A stretch of 64,000 nucleotides of DNA. Source: Grimontia kaedaensis (GTDB lineage: Bacteria > Pseudomonadota > Gammaproteobacteria > Enterobacterales > Vibrionaceae). The notes under the pieces are model-generated. The model was not told the origin of the DNA. It saw nothing but the letters and a program-made list of their open reading frames with translations, and made no database searches. Position 1 is the stretch's first letter, and each line of letters begins with the position of its first letter. This document shows, in pieces, positions 36,711 to 45,963 of the stretch. The stretch lies in NCBI RefSeq assembly GCF_023746615.1, contig NZ_CP082275.1, forward strand, positions 2,046,001 through 2,110,000. Direction: 5' to 3'. The translations under genes and the position numbers were made by a program.

Positions 36711-36926
36711 TCAGATATCTATTGGCGGCTGTTTTCGCATTTCCTCCAAAGAACTTCCCATTCTGATGGGATCTGAGAGCGATTCATTCTCATACACACT
36801 CTCTGTAAATTCTAAGGCATCATAGAAGCCCCACCCTTTCTGCGACAGCTCATTCGCAATTTCCAACTTATTCATACCTCCGTGGTGCATGTCGACCACT
36901 TCAGTAAATGCATTCTTCTCACTCAT
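36711..36926 (-). CDS. Small hypothetical protein (71 aa)
   Basis: Start ATG at 36926 (MSEKNAF), preceded by GAGAGGAG at good spacing; a longer open frame to 37016 is not needed. It is a soluble, charged, mostly helical protein with MNKLEIANELSQKGW and FYDALEFTESVYENES, and an acidic centre. I do not recognise the family. It has its own ribosome-binding site and a strong terminator, so it is likely expressed as a monocistronic gene. It is divergent from the quorum-sensing pair, with a shared ~320-base upstream region, so it might be quorum-regulated; that is conjecture. Confidence 0.65.
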   Translation of the reverse strand: MSEKNAFTEVVDMHHGGMNKLEIANELSQKGWGFYDALEFTESVYENESLSDPIRMGSSLEEMRKQPPIDI

Positions 36927-37244
36927 GGCGGCTCCTCTCGGGCACAGGAAACACCCCATTAAAATAGTGATAGATTCCCACAAAAGTTGTATCAAAAAAC
37001 TGACTAACTGCAGCAATTCTTATGTCTGTAAAATTTGGCAGTATGATTGTCATAAAAAATGGTAAGACCCGAACCCGCTGATCTATCAACCCCGTCAAAG
37101 ACTTATGAACAAGCAATCGCTCTCTTTTATGTAAGCCTTCGTAACTGTTTCAATAAGTAGACAATTGCCAGTCTCATCTAATAGCTGTAGCAAAGTGATC
37201 GTACACTTAACTGGACTTTATTGAACCACGTCGAGGAATTAAGT

Positions 37245-38510
37245 ATGTACGACATCAATATTACACCTCCTTACACTCAAATCACTCTGCAACAGAAAAT
37301 CGTCTCTCTCAGTGCAGCGCAGCCAACAGAAAAAAACAAGCGTGCCTTCATGCAGTATATAAACCAATATATGTATGAAAATCATTACTTTGACTTGTTC
37401 GAAAAAATTGTTTCTTACCGTGTTAACGAGATTCATCAAGCACAGGATCCTAAAGCGCCACGAGGTAACCTCTACACCACGCTTAAATCTTCACTTGCTG
37501 AGTCGATAAACGGGATCCGCCCGATTAAAAACCTTCCATCTCTTTTCCTTTACATCGAACGCATTGCAATGGCGTTCTATGGCGACATTCTGATGTGTTG
37601 GGCTGAATTTAAAGCGTTTCAAATTAACGAGCAAGCAAGACAAAACCTTCAGGTACACTACGAAGAGCAACCTGTTTCAGCAGAAATGGAAAACGAGAGT
37701 GAGATGTACCGCTACGAAGTAGTAGAGGACATTAGAAATGACGAGCGACTTTTCCTGACCAGTCACTCGCATTATCCAATGGTACTGTCTCTTGCCAATG
37801 TGCTAATCAATCTTGAAACCTTCGTTAAGCAGCAACATTGGTACGAAATGCTTTACTACCTTGATATCTCTGCGTCAGGTGAACACTTCATTCTGTATCA
37901 GGATGTAGGTGGTAGCGCCCCATTACTGCTTTCTTCAGCACTTATCCAACGCTATGCACAGCATGACAACTGGCTAACTTTTGACCCATTTTTCCAAACA
38001 GATAGTTGGACTCTGACCTTATCAAATGAGAAAATCCGTACGTTAGAAAGATCCGGAATTTTTTCCAACCAGTTGAAAAATAAAGTAAACACTGAATCTG
38101 TTGAGAAATTTGATTATTCTCTTTTGCGCGCTGTTGCACAAAAGCAAGCTGTCTGTGAAATCATCAGAATGGCAATCAGCGGTCCACGTGAAAAGTTGAA
38201 CCATGTCCTTTACCTGACACTCAAATATCTGACATTGAAACTCGCCGATATTGGCCTTGAAGTGGCTTATACCATCGTCGAACAACCTTCTATCCTCGGG
38301 TTCTATCAATCTGTGAATAACGACAGTAACAACATCCTTCCCTACGTTGCAGTCTGCAAACAGCATGTAGCGGGAACCGCCTTGACCACCTATCAGGGAA
38401 TTGTCTTCACAGGGCCGATGAGTCAGGCATTCGAAGAAAACAGCTTCAGAGATTACAACAAGAGAATCATTTCGATGCGAAAACTCGCGAGAGCTTCGGC
38501 CGATGCATGA
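37245..38510 (+). CDS. luxM: LuxM/AinS-family acyl-homoserine-lactone synthase
   Basis: Probable autoinducer synthase of the LuxM/AinS/VanM type, which makes an acyl-homoserine lactone without resembling LuxI. The ATG at 37245 (MYDINITPP) is preceded by GAGGAA; the upstream frame from 37221 is less likely. The 421 residues are soluble and lack signal or membrane segments. Recognition rests on overall character, segments such as LTSHSHYPMVLSLANVLIN and AYTIVEQPSILGFYQS, and on the directly overlapping LuxN-type kinase gene (8 bases), the arrangement known for luxMN, vanMN and ainSR. The exact acyl chain cannot be predicted. Confidence 0.78.
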   Translation: MYDINITPPYTQITLQQKIVSLSAAQPTEKNKRAFMQYINQYMYENHYFDLFEKIVSYRVNEIHQAQDPKAPRGNLYTTLKSSLAESINGIRPIKNLPSLFLYIERIAMAFYGDILMCWAEFKAFQINEQARQNLQVHYEEQPVSAEMENESEMYRYEVVEDIRNDERLFLTSHSHYPMVLSLANVLINLETFVKQQHWYEMLYYLDISASGEHFILYQDVGGSAPLLLSSALIQRYAQHDNWLTFDPFFQTDSWTLTLSNEKIRTLERSGIFSNQLKNKVNTESVEKFDYSLLRAVAQKQAVCEIIRMAISGPREKLNHVLYLTLKYLTLKLADIGLEVAYTIVEQPSILGFYQSVNNDSNNILPYVAVCKQHVAGTALTTYQGIVFTGPMSQAFEENSFRDYNKRIISMRKLARASADA

Positions 38511-41430
38511 ATTAATACAGGTAATTTCCAATAACTATATAGCGATTTTCTTGGTCGCGATTGCCGGTATTGTTGCAATTTGGGCGACCAACTTTGCACG
38601 TGCCTTGGCTAAAAACAGGTCAGGGATCACCCGGCCTTTATATCGCCCATATAGGCTTTACACCATGTTTATTTCGGCGTGGATATTATCTAACGCCTAT
38701 TTCCAATCCGGCTTGCTCGTGTATTTTGGCGATCCCGCTGCCACCATCATGGCACTGGCCGCCAACATGTTCTCTGGTCTCGCATTTGCGTTTGCTTATC
38801 TCTTCTCATGCCGCTTGGTTTCGGAGCGGGAAGGTTTTCAGATTAAACGCTGGCATTGGTTGTTCTTCCAGGCTACCTGCCTCATTACATTGCTGACCAA
38901 CCTGACACCCGGGCTGAATGTGGTATCCGTTGATGTCTATGACATTGGCAACTTTGTTATCCGATTCGGCCCCACCAGTGGAGTGTTCTTTGGCATTCTA
39001 ATTTTGCTGATTATCATGACTTTGACCAACTTCGTTCTCTCCAGCCGAAGTAAGATCAAACTGCAGCAGATTAAAGCCAAATACATGGTATTAGGCATGG
39101 TGGCTTTTATTTTCTCCACCTTTATGGCGCACTTCCTTATCCCAGTGTTATTCAATGATTTTTCCGTTGTCTGGGTTCCGCCTGCACTGTCAATTATTGA
39201 GGCGTTGTTGGTCGGTTATGCCCTGCTGCATAACCGCTTCTACAGCAGTCGCTATATCGCGATGATTTCCGTCAGCTTCATGTTGAATGCTGCCTTATAT
39301 ATCGTACCGATATCCTTACTAACGACACGACACTTCCAAATGGAGAGCTTGCTGTTTGTGGTTTGGACGGTCCTTACAGGTATGTACTGGAATCGTTCCC
39401 ATAAGTTCATCCGCGCTCAGGTCAACCGACTTTTCTACAAAGAGAAAGGTAACCCGGTTGAAAACATCTGTAACTTGATTGGTGATTTCCGCTATTCAAC
39501 AGATGATGCAGTGGTCCAACTTAACAAGGTGCTAAAAGCCAAGTTTGGCCGAATTCAGAAAGTAGGGAGTAATTCGAAAGAGAATAACCTTTTCCTCTCC
39601 TGCTTCCATGGTGACCGTTCAGTGCTGGTCAAAGAGGAGCTGGAGTACGAGATCAAGCACGAAAACCCGGAAGCTCAGGAAGAGCTCCGTGACGTCACCC
39701 GCGCTATGGTAAACGCTGGCACCTCTTTGGTCCTTCCCATTACGAACGAGAAGAACGAAGTTACGCACCTGTATATGGTTTCAAAAGAGAAAGAGAACGA
39801 TCTCTTTTCCAGTGAAGAAATCATGGGTCTACAGCGACTGTTTGATGAGGCAAACCGATTCATTGTCACAGAAGACAAAGTGCGTAAATCTCAGGTGCTT
39901 GCTGGCTCCATCGCCCATGAGATCCGCAATCCACTGACGAAAATTAAATATCACTTTGAACGTATCGATGCCGATATGTTCGGCGTTGAAAATGGGTCAC
40001 TCGCACCTTTTGCATCTCAGGATATGAAGAAGCTTTATCAGGAACTGTCTGAAGGTAAAAAAGCGGTGCAACTCGGCACCCGCTTTATTGACGCCATTCT
40101 TGACGAGCTTCGTGGAGATGACATAAGCACTAGTCTTTTCTCATATCACTCTGTGGGTGAGCTGACATCTCAGGCACTCAAGGATTTCAGCTTTTATAGC
40201 GAAGACCACAGAGACAGGATCGACCTGAGTCTCGAGGAGGACTTCTTCTTCCACGGCAGCGACACGCTATACAGCTTCGTGTTGTTAAACCTACTCAAGA
40301 ATGCGGTCTACTACTTCGATGCTTACCCTGAAAGCCGTGTCGGGATTCACTTCACGCAAACGGCAGATGGGAATACGGTTCACTTGATAGATACTGGTCC
40401 GGGAATCTCAGCGACTCAGGTCACCCACGTCTTCGATGAATTCTATACCAGTGGTAAGAAGCAAGGTAATGGCCTTGGCCTGTCTTACTGCAAACGTGTC
40501 ATGGAGTCTTTTGGCGGTAGTATCAGATGCCAATCTGTTGAAGGAGAATTTACCGAGTTTATCCTCACTTTCCCTTCAGTCGATCAAAACGAGCAAGATG
40601 AAGAAACGCAGGGTCGTATCAAACAATATGTTGTAGGTAAATCTTGCCTTATTGTTGCTCAGCCTGAGCCAGGAAGATGGCTTTCCAAGGAACTGGGCGC
40701 ACTGAACATTAAGGTTTGTTTTACCAACGATGTCGAGACCGGTTTTACTCATGAGCTCAATCAACCTGTCGATTTCATCGTGTTGGAACAATCAGAGCTG
40801 GCGAAAGACATCGGGCTGGTGAAAGCACTGCGGACGGGTGATTTAGGCCACCATGCGCAAGTCACGCCAGTTCTGGTATTTGGCGCAAAAGACAGTGACC
40901 CAACCGAGTTCTCAGAGCATTTGGTTCAGGGCGAAATTGAAGGCGTGTTCGACAAACTCACTTTCCTGCATTCATTCGAAAACCTCATTGATGAGGGCAA
41001 ACTCGCCAAACTTGGCAGTTTGATTGGCAAGCGTGTATTGGTGGTTGACGATATGCAGGTCAACCGCATGTTGGTTAAAGCGTATCTCACCAGCGAGGGC
41101 ATTACAGTTGATGAAGCCGCGTCAGGTGATGAAGCGATTCAAAAAGTGGAGAATGAGAACTTCGACCTCATCCTGATGGATATCCATATGCCAGGTAGAA
41201 ATGGTATCGACACCACCCATGAAATCCGTCGTTTAGTTGGCCCAATTCCTGTGATTGCTCTCTCGGGGGAATACAGTGAAGAAGTGACTATGGCGATTCG
41301 TGAAATCATGCAGGATCACTTGGTTAAACCGATTACCAAACAGCAGCTTCTTAAAACGCTCACTAAATGGTTAGTTGATAGCTTTGTATCATCCAAATCA
41401 ATGCAGAATGAACCGGATACCAAACATTAA
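38503..41430 (+). CDS. luxN: LuxN-type hybrid sensor histidine kinase
   Basis: Membrane receptor kinase expected to sense the product of the overlapping synthase gene. Residues ~1-300 contain about eight or nine hydrophobic segments with short loops, as in LuxN. A linker/GAF-like region is followed by the phospho-acceptor H-box SIAHEIRNPLTKIKYHF (His472) and an ATPase domain with N box LLNLLKNAVYYF, DTGPGIS and GNGLGLSYCK. A weakly conserved receiver-like segment spans ~715-825. The C-terminal receiver domain has VLVVDDMQVNR, phospho-acceptor Asp893 in LILMDIHMP and the closing Lys in HLVKPI. At 975 residues it is longer than classical LuxN (~850), the excess being the extra receiver-like region. 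LuxU/LuxO partners are not in the window. Confidence 0.85.
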   Translation: MHELIQVISNNYIAIFLVAIAGIVAIWATNFARALAKNRSGITRPLYRPYRLYTMFISAWILSNAYFQSGLLVYFGDPAATIMALAANMFSGLAFAFAYLFSCRLVSEREGFQIKRWHWLFFQATCLITLLTNLTPGLNVVSVDVYDIGNFVIRFGPTSGVFFGILILLIIMTLTNFVLSSRSKIKLQQIKAKYMVLGMVAFIFSTFMAHFLIPVLFNDFSVVWVPPALSIIEALLVGYALLHNRFYSSRYIAMISVSFMLNAALYIVPISLLTTRHFQMESLLFVVWTVLTGMYWNRSHKFIRAQVNRLFYKEKGNPVENICNLIGDFRYSTDDAVVQLNKVLKAKFGRIQKVGSNSKENNLFLSCFHGDRSVLVKEELEYEIKHENPEAQEELRDVTRAMVNAGTSLVLPITNEKNEVTHLYMVSKEKENDLFSSEEIMGLQRLFDEANRFIVTEDKVRKSQVLAGSIAHEIRNPLTKIKYHFERIDADMFGVENGSLAPFASQDMKKLYQELSEGKKAVQLGTRFIDAILDELRGDDISTSLFSYHSVGELTSQALKDFSFYSEDHRDRIDLSLEEDFFFHGSDTLYSFVLLNLLKNAVYYFDAYPESRVGIHFTQTADGNTVHLIDTGPGISATQVTHVFDEFYTSGKKQGNGLGLSYCKRVMESFGGSIRCQSVEGEFTEFILTFPSVDQNEQDEETQGRIKQYVVGKSCLIVAQPEPGRWLSKELGALNIKVCFTNDVETGFTHELNQPVDFIVLEQSELAKDIGLVKALRTGDLGHHAQVTPVLVFGAKDSDPTEFSEHLVQGEIEGVFDKLTFLHSFENLIDEGKLAKLGSLIGKRVLVVDDMQVNRMLVKAYLTSEGITVDEAASGDEAIQKVENENFDLILMDIHMPGRNGIDTTHEIRRLVGPIPVIALSGEYSEEVTMAIREIMQDHLVKPITKQQLLKTLTKWLVDSFVSSKSMQNEPDTKH

Positions 41431-41457
41431 AAACGAACCTTGAAATACAGACAAAAG

Positions 41458-41484
41458 AAAAGGCCATAAAGGCCTTTTCTTTCT
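41458..41484. terminator. Bidirectional terminator between luxN-type and dctM genes
   Basis: An 8-bp stem AAAAGGCC / GGCCTTTT with loop ATAAA, then CTTTCT on the + strand. It lies in the short gap between convergent genes. Confidence 0.85.
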
Positions 41485-41502
41485 ATTTACCAGGTGGAAT
41501 CG

Positions 41503-42795
41503 CTATCCCTGATAGCCCATCAACCTTGGCATACTTAGGATCAAGTCTGGGAACAAGATCATGATGAACAGCGCTGCCAGCAGAACAAAGATGAACGGAA
41601 TCACTTGCTTGATAATGCCCGCCAGCGGGATTTTGGTTGTGCCGTTTATCACGAACAACAAGACCCCGTAAGGTGGCGTAATCAAGCCAATCATCAAGTT
41701 AACAATGGTCACTACACCGAAGTGAACAAGGTCGATACCCAATTCACGACAGGCTGGCACGAACAGTGGCACGATAACCAGAATCACAGTCGTCGCATCC
41801 AGCAGGAAGCCTAATCCGAGATAAATCAGGTTAACAATCAGCAAGAACTGCAGCGGTGACAAGTCTGCTGCCGTAATCATTTCTGCAATCGCGGTCGGCA
41901 CGTTCTCCGTCGCTACGATGTAGTTAAAGATCAGTGCAGAACCGATAACCAAACCCACAGATGCCGAAGAGTACGCACTTTCTTTCAGCGCCAAGTAAAG
42001 TTGCTTGAAGCTGATTGAACGGTACGCTACTGCCAGAATCAACGCGTAAGCCGCTGCCACTGCCGCCGCTTCTGTCGGGGTGGTAATACCGCCGTAGATA
42101 CCGAACAGCAGAATCGCTGGCATCATCAGAGTTGGCAATGCGCGGAACGTAATACGCGGGATATCCTTCATCGGAGTACGAGGCTCTTTTGGGATATCCA
42201 TCTTGGTGGCCATATAGGCGTTCAGACCCATCAGAACCACACCCATTAGAAGACCCGGCACCAAACCCGCGATAAAGAGGTAACCGACTGAGGTATCGGA
42301 CACCAACGCATAAATAACCATCGGAATCGAAGGCGGGATGATAGGCCCAATTGTCGCTGATGCGGCAGTGATTGCCGCTGCGTAAGATGGCGGATAACGG
42401 CCATCTTTGGTCATCATGTTAATGATAACGCGGCCTACACCCGCGGCGTCTGCCACTGCAGAACCCGACATACCCGAGAAGATCAGACTAGAAACGATGT
42501 TAACGTGCCCTAAGCCGCCACGGAAATGGCCGACCATTGCGACACAAAACTGGAGTAGTCTGTCCGTAATACTGCCTGCGTTCATAATGTTCGCTGCAGC
42601 AATGAAAAGAGGCACAGCCAGCAGAATAAAGCTGTTGTAGAACCCCTGAATAATTTGTTCGCCTGCCAGCGCCAAGTCCTGACCACTGACTGCCAAGTAA
42701 ACAATGGCGCCAATAATCATGGAGAAAGATACCGGCGTACCGAAAGCCGCCAGCAACAGCACTGTCACCAGACATAGTGTTAAAGCTAAACTCAT
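41503..42795 (-). CDS. dctM: TRAP transporter large permease, DctM family
   Basis: A 430-residue inner-membrane protein with about 12 hydrophobic segments, the large subunit of a TRAP-type secondary transporter driven by a sodium gradient. DctM hallmarks include the start (LTLCLVTVLLLAAFGTPVSFSM), SGMSGSAVADAAGVG, AAITAASATIGPIIPPSIP and GLITPPYGVLLFV. Its start overlaps the stop of the small-subunit gene by 4 bases (ATGA). The divergent quinate/shikimate-type catabolic genes suggest a hydroaromatic acid substrate, but no binding-protein gene (dctP) is adjacent to confirm this. Confidence 0.93.
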   Translation of the reverse strand: MSLALTLCLVTVLLLAAFGTPVSFSMIIGAIVYLAVSGQDLALAGEQIIQGFYNSFILLAVPLFIAAANIMNAGSITDRLLQFCVAMVGHFRGGLGHVNIVSSLIFSGMSGSAVADAAGVGRVIINMMTKDGRYPPSYAAAITAASATIGPIIPPSIPMVIYALVSDTSVGYLFIAGLVPGLLMGVVLMGLNAYMATKMDIPKEPRTPMKDIPRITFRALPTLMMPAILLFGIYGGITTPTEAAAVAAAYALILAVAYRSISFKQLYLALKESAYSSASVGLVIGSALIFNYIVATENVPTAIAEMITAADLSPLQFLLIVNLIYLGLGFLLDATTVILVIVPLFVPACRELGIDLVHFGVVTIVNLMIGLITPPYGVLLFVINGTTKIPLAGIIKQVIPFIFVLLAALFIMILFPDLILSMPRLMGYQG

Positions 42796-43295
42796 TCTTC
42801 CACCTGCTCATCCTTGTCTTCTTGCACTTTGTAGTTCGGATTCAAGAATTGAATCAGTGCAAGACCGTAGCGGAGGATAATCGCGCCAAGGAATATCCCG
42901 TAAATGCTGAATACATAATCAAGGCGCCATTTCAGAATCGCGCTTTTCTTGATTTTGTAGAACGTGATGTAGTCCCACGTCGGCAAAAAGCTCATCCCGA
43001 AACCGATGATGATGCCCAATGCAGACAGGATCAGAAAAGTACGTTGTACCTTCCCAGGCACATTTAAAAAGAGAAGATCAAAGCGAATGTGATCTTTATG
43101 ACGCAGACAAAACGCGCCAGCCCAGAAAATAACCCAAAGCCATAAAGTCAGAAGCACTTCTGACGACCAGCCAATCGGATCATTCAAGACATAGCGGGAA
43201 AATATTTGCGCGCAAAAGAGAAGGAACATTACCGCCAACATGGTGACTGCAACGCCATCTGCTATTCGCTGTAACCAGTGCAGAATCGTTTTCAC
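42792..43295 (-). CDS. dctQ: TRAP transporter small permease, DctQ family
   Basis: A 167-residue inner-membrane protein with four hydrophobic segments (for example VAVTMLAVMFLLFCAQIFS and VLLTLWLWVIFWAGAF) and the DctQ-typical AFCLRHKDHIRFD. The start is GTG at 43295 with AGGGAG seven bases upstream; the ATG three bases before it is followed by a stop in its own frame. It partners the overlapping large permease. The binding protein that normally precedes it is missing; only a 42-codon ORF lies upstream. Confidence 0.9.
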   Translation of the reverse strand: MKTILHWLQRIADGVAVTMLAVMFLLFCAQIFSRYVLNDPIGWSSEVLLTLWLWVIFWAGAFCLRHKDHIRFDLLFLNVPGKVQRTFLILSALGIIIGFGMSFLPTWDYITFYKIKKSAILKWRLDYVFSIYGIFLGAIILRYGLALIQFLNPNYKVQEDKDEQVEE

Positions 43296-43306
43296 AACAT
43301 GGCTCC

Positions 43307-43435
43307 CTAGTTGTTGTGCATGTCGGCAATCAAACTAAAGCGTTGGATGCTTAGTTCAGGAAACACCAAGTCGACCTTGGTATTTCCCCGCCCTAATCCG
43401 TGGCGACAGCCTTCCCTGTCCCAGAGTCCTTCCAT
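43307..43435 (-). CDS. Short ORF (42 aa) leading the TRAP permease operon
   Basis: An ATG at 43435 with AAGGAG six bases upstream opens a 42-codon frame beginning MEGLWDREGCRHG and ending FSLIADMHNN. It stops 11 bases before the dctQ start. It was too short for ordinary gene calling. The spacing and strong ribosome-binding site suggest it is translated, either as a small protein or as a leader peptide coupling translation of dctQ. It shows no membrane segment or signal peptide, and I recognise no family. It could be chance. Confidence 0.4.
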   Translation of the reverse strand: MEGLWDREGCRHGLGRGNTKVDLVFPELSIQRFSLIADMHNN

Positions 43436-43736
43436 ACTTCACTCCTTGTTGTCAGAGACTTACTGCCTCTTTGTTTTTAGACGAAGCCTGACAGGATTCG
43501 CCCTTATTGACCTGTAACTAGCCTAGACGATGTGATTGTGGATTTGTTACCCAATTGTGTCTCATTTGTTAAAACGTCACCTATTTTTTAAATTAGGGGA
43601 TATTTTTAGATTTTTAGCCTATTCACATTAATGAGACAGATGCGGAGAAATTTAGGGAGTAAAACTGAAAAAGCATCGTGATTGACACGACGTAATTTTC
43701 TCTCTCTAGAACTCAGTTTCATTGAGGCATGGACAA

Positions 43737-44387
43737 ATGACGCTGTACGAAACACTCCGCACGGATTTACTGAAAGGTGAATTTGAGCCGGGAAGCCGAC
43801 TCAGAATGGAATCGCTGAAAGAACGCTACGGCAGTGGTGTGAATCTGTTGCGCGAAAGCCTGACAAGACTTTCCTCTGAAGGATTGGTGATTGCAGAAGG
43901 CCAGAAAGGCTTTCATGTCGCGAGCTTTTCAATCCAAAAGATGGAAGAACTCACCCGACTGCGCATTCTTCTTGAAACGGACGGTGCCCGCGCGTCTTTT
44001 GCTAACGGCGATATGGAATGGGAAAGCAATCTGGTTGCTGCCCACCACAAACTCGAACACGTCGAGAGCAAAATGCGAGAAAACATCGATGAGTATTTCA
44101 TGATGTGGCACCGATGTGATTACGAATTTCATGCGGCTTTGATTGGCGCATGCCAGTCAGAATTGCACATGCACTACCACAGACAGGTCTACGATCAATT
44201 CAGGCAGTTTGTCGTCATGGAACTTCGTACAGAAGGATTTCGTGGCAAATACGTGGTTGATGAACACCAAAGCGTGTTGGAAGCGGCGTTGAAACGCGAC
44301 CTCGATGGCTGTGTGAAAGCATTGGAAACCCACCTAGGCGGTTTCCTTACCCGAATGAAAGAAACAAGTACCCAAAATCGACAGTAA
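43737..44387 (+). CDS. GntR-family transcriptional regulator (FCD domain)
   Basis: A 216-residue regulator. I chose the ATG at 43737 (MTLYETLR), with GAGG upstream, over a TTG 15 bases earlier. The N-terminal winged helix has FEPGSRLRMESLKERYGSG and LLRESLTRLSSEGLV. Residues ~75-205 form an all-helical FCD ligand domain with likely metal-binding positions (D/H residues in YEFHAALIGAC and DEHQSVLEAAL). It leads the catabolic genes, with the oxidoreductase gene 41 bases on, and is divergent from the TRAP genes. It probably controls both from the 300-base region between; the likely effector is a pathway intermediate. Confidence 0.9.
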   Translation: MTLYETLRTDLLKGEFEPGSRLRMESLKERYGSGVNLLRESLTRLSSEGLVIAEGQKGFHVASFSIQKMEELTRLRILLETDGARASFANGDMEWESNLVAAHHKLEHVESKMRENIDEYFMMWHRCDYEFHAALIGACQSELHMHYHRQVYDQFRQFVVMELRTEGFRGKYVVDEHQSVLEAALKRDLDGCVKALETHLGGFLTRMKETSTQNRQ

Positions 44388-44428
44388 AGCCTGTCGCATC
44401 ATAATCATAACAAGGAAGTAAACAGTAA

Positions 44429-45493
44429 ATGGAGAAGCCAAGAATCGCCGTCGTCGGAGCAGGATTGATCGGCAAAAATCATATTCGACTCGTCTCGGAG
44501 AGCAATGCGTGTGACTTAGCCGCCATTGTCGATCCGTTTGAAGCGAGCATTGAACTCGCCAAAGACTATGACGTGCCCCACTTTGAAACCCTTGTGGAAT
44601 TGCTTGATTCAGGTTTGGCGGATGGCGTTATCCTCGCAACCCCAAATAATCTGCATGTCCCGCAAGCAAAGCTCTGTATTGAATATCGCATGCCGGCACT
44701 GATTGAGAAGCCAGTTTCTCACACTGTTGAAGAAGCCAACTCATTACTCGACATCGCCACCAAAGAACCCGGCATCTGGGACACTTTGCTGGTTGGTCAT
44801 CACCGCATGCACAGCCCGATCATCAAACGTACCCGTGAAATCATTGAAACGGGCGCTATTGGCCAAGTGGTGGCCGCTCATGGCAGCGCCATGTTCTACA
44901 AACCTGATGATTACTTTGTGGCCGCGCCATGGCGAACCAAGGAAGGTGGCGGTCCCATTCTGATTAACCTTATTCATGACATCGGCAACTTACGTTACCT
45001 CTGTGGCGAAATCATTGCTGTACAGTCCATGGCGTCCAACCGCCGTCGTCAGTTCGAAGTCGAAGATACTGTTTCGATCAATCTCAGCTTCGCCAACGGT
45101 GCACTCGGTACTTTCCTGCTCTCAGACACCGCAGGCTCTGGTCAAAGCTGGGAACAAACCTCGCAGGAAAATAAAGCCTACGCGAGCTATCCCGATGAAG
45201 ATTGTTATCACATCGCCGGCACCAGCGGTTCGATTTCAGTGCCAACCATGCGTCTCAAATACTACAAAAACGAAGAAGATCGCTCATGGTGGAAACCATT
45301 CGAATGTGAAGACGTGTCGCTTCACCGCAAAGACCCATTGGTTGAGCAGCTTAATCACTTCTGCCGCGTGATACGTAAAGAAGAAAAACCCTTGGTAACG
45401 GTGCGAGACGGCCTGCAAAACCTCCGCGTGACTGAAGCCGTGGTTGAGGCGGTGAAAACCGGTCGCACAGTATACATTGACGACATCGCATAG
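44429..45493 (+). CDS. Gfo/Idh/MocA-family NAD(P)-dependent oxidoreductase
   Basis: A 354-residue dehydrogenase. The N-terminal Rossmann fold has GAGLIGKNH (residues ~11-19), the family motif EKP (LIEKPVSHT) is near residue 92, and the C-terminal domain has the catalytic-type segment LINLIHDIGNLRYLCG. The ATG has AAGGAAG upstream. It lies directly before a type II dehydroquinase and a dehydroshikimate dehydratase gene, with gaps of 11 and 3 bases. The inferred job is oxidation of quinate or shikimate (or a related hydroxy-acid), in place of the usual quinate/shikimate dehydrogenases. Substrate assignment is by context only. Confidence 0.88.
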   Translation: MEKPRIAVVGAGLIGKNHIRLVSESNACDLAAIVDPFEASIELAKDYDVPHFETLVELLDSGLADGVILATPNNLHVPQAKLCIEYRMPALIEKPVSHTVEEANSLLDIATKEPGIWDTLLVGHHRMHSPIIKRTREIIETGAIGQVVAAHGSAMFYKPDDYFVAAPWRTKEGGGPILINLIHDIGNLRYLCGEIIAVQSMASNRRRQFEVEDTVSINLSFANGALGTFLLSDTAGSGQSWEQTSQENKAYASYPDEDCYHIAGTSGSISVPTMRLKYYKNEEDRSWWKPFECEDVSLHRKDPLVEQLNHFCRVIRKEEKPLVTVRDGLQNLRVTEAVVEAVKTGRTVYIDDIA

Positions 45494-45504
45494 GAGGGCG
45501 TGAC

Positions 45505-45960
45505 ATGAAATCTATTCTAGTGATGAACGGCCCTAACCTTAACATGCTGGGTCAACGCGAGCCTGGACTCTACGGACACAGTACCTTGGCAGATGTCGAA
45601 CAGCTATGCAGAGATACCGGTGCAAAACACGGTATTGTCGTTGAGTGCTTCCAAAGTAACCATGAAGGTGAACTGATTGAAGCACTGCACAATGCAGGCC
45701 GCGCAGTGAAAACAGGAAACATGATCGGCGTTGTGTTCAATGCTGGTGCTTACACACATACCTCTATCGCCCTTTATGACGCCATTAAAGCGGCTGAAGT
45801 CCCTGTGATTGAGCTTCATATTTCCAATGTGCATGCTCGTGAATCGTTTCGCCATCACTCCTACCTTTCACCTGTCGCAGTCGGTGTGATTGTTGGGTTT
45901 GGAATTGAAGGCTACGCCCTAGCTATCGACGGGCTGGTCGCAAAGCTGGGGAGCCAATAA
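45505..45960 (+). CDS. aroQ: Type II 3-dehydroquinate dehydratase
   Basis: A 151-residue enzyme converting 3-dehydroquinate to 3-dehydroshikimate. Family signatures are NGPNLNMLGQREPGLYG at the N-terminus (with catalytic Tyr and flexible-loop Arg), FQSNHEGELIEAL, NAGAYTHTSIAL and the catalytic His region ELHISNVHARESFRHHSY. Its position between the oxidoreductase and dehydroshikimate dehydratase genes indicates a catabolic copy rather than the biosynthetic one. It starts 11 bases after the previous stop, with AGGAGGG upstream. Confidence 0.95.
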   Translation: MKSILVMNGPNLNMLGQREPGLYGHSTLADVEQLCRDTGAKHGIVVECFQSNHEGELIEALHNAGRAVKTGNMIGVVFNAGAYTHTSIALYDAIKAAEVPVIELHISNVHARESFRHHSYLSPVAVGVIVGFGIEGYALAIDGLVAKLGSQ

Positions 45961-45963
45961 CGC

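Noticed and set aside
43311..43517. A 68-codon + strand frame in the GntR-TRAP interval
   Set aside because: No ribosome-binding site and low-complexity composition; the - strand 42-codon frame in the same place has a strong site.
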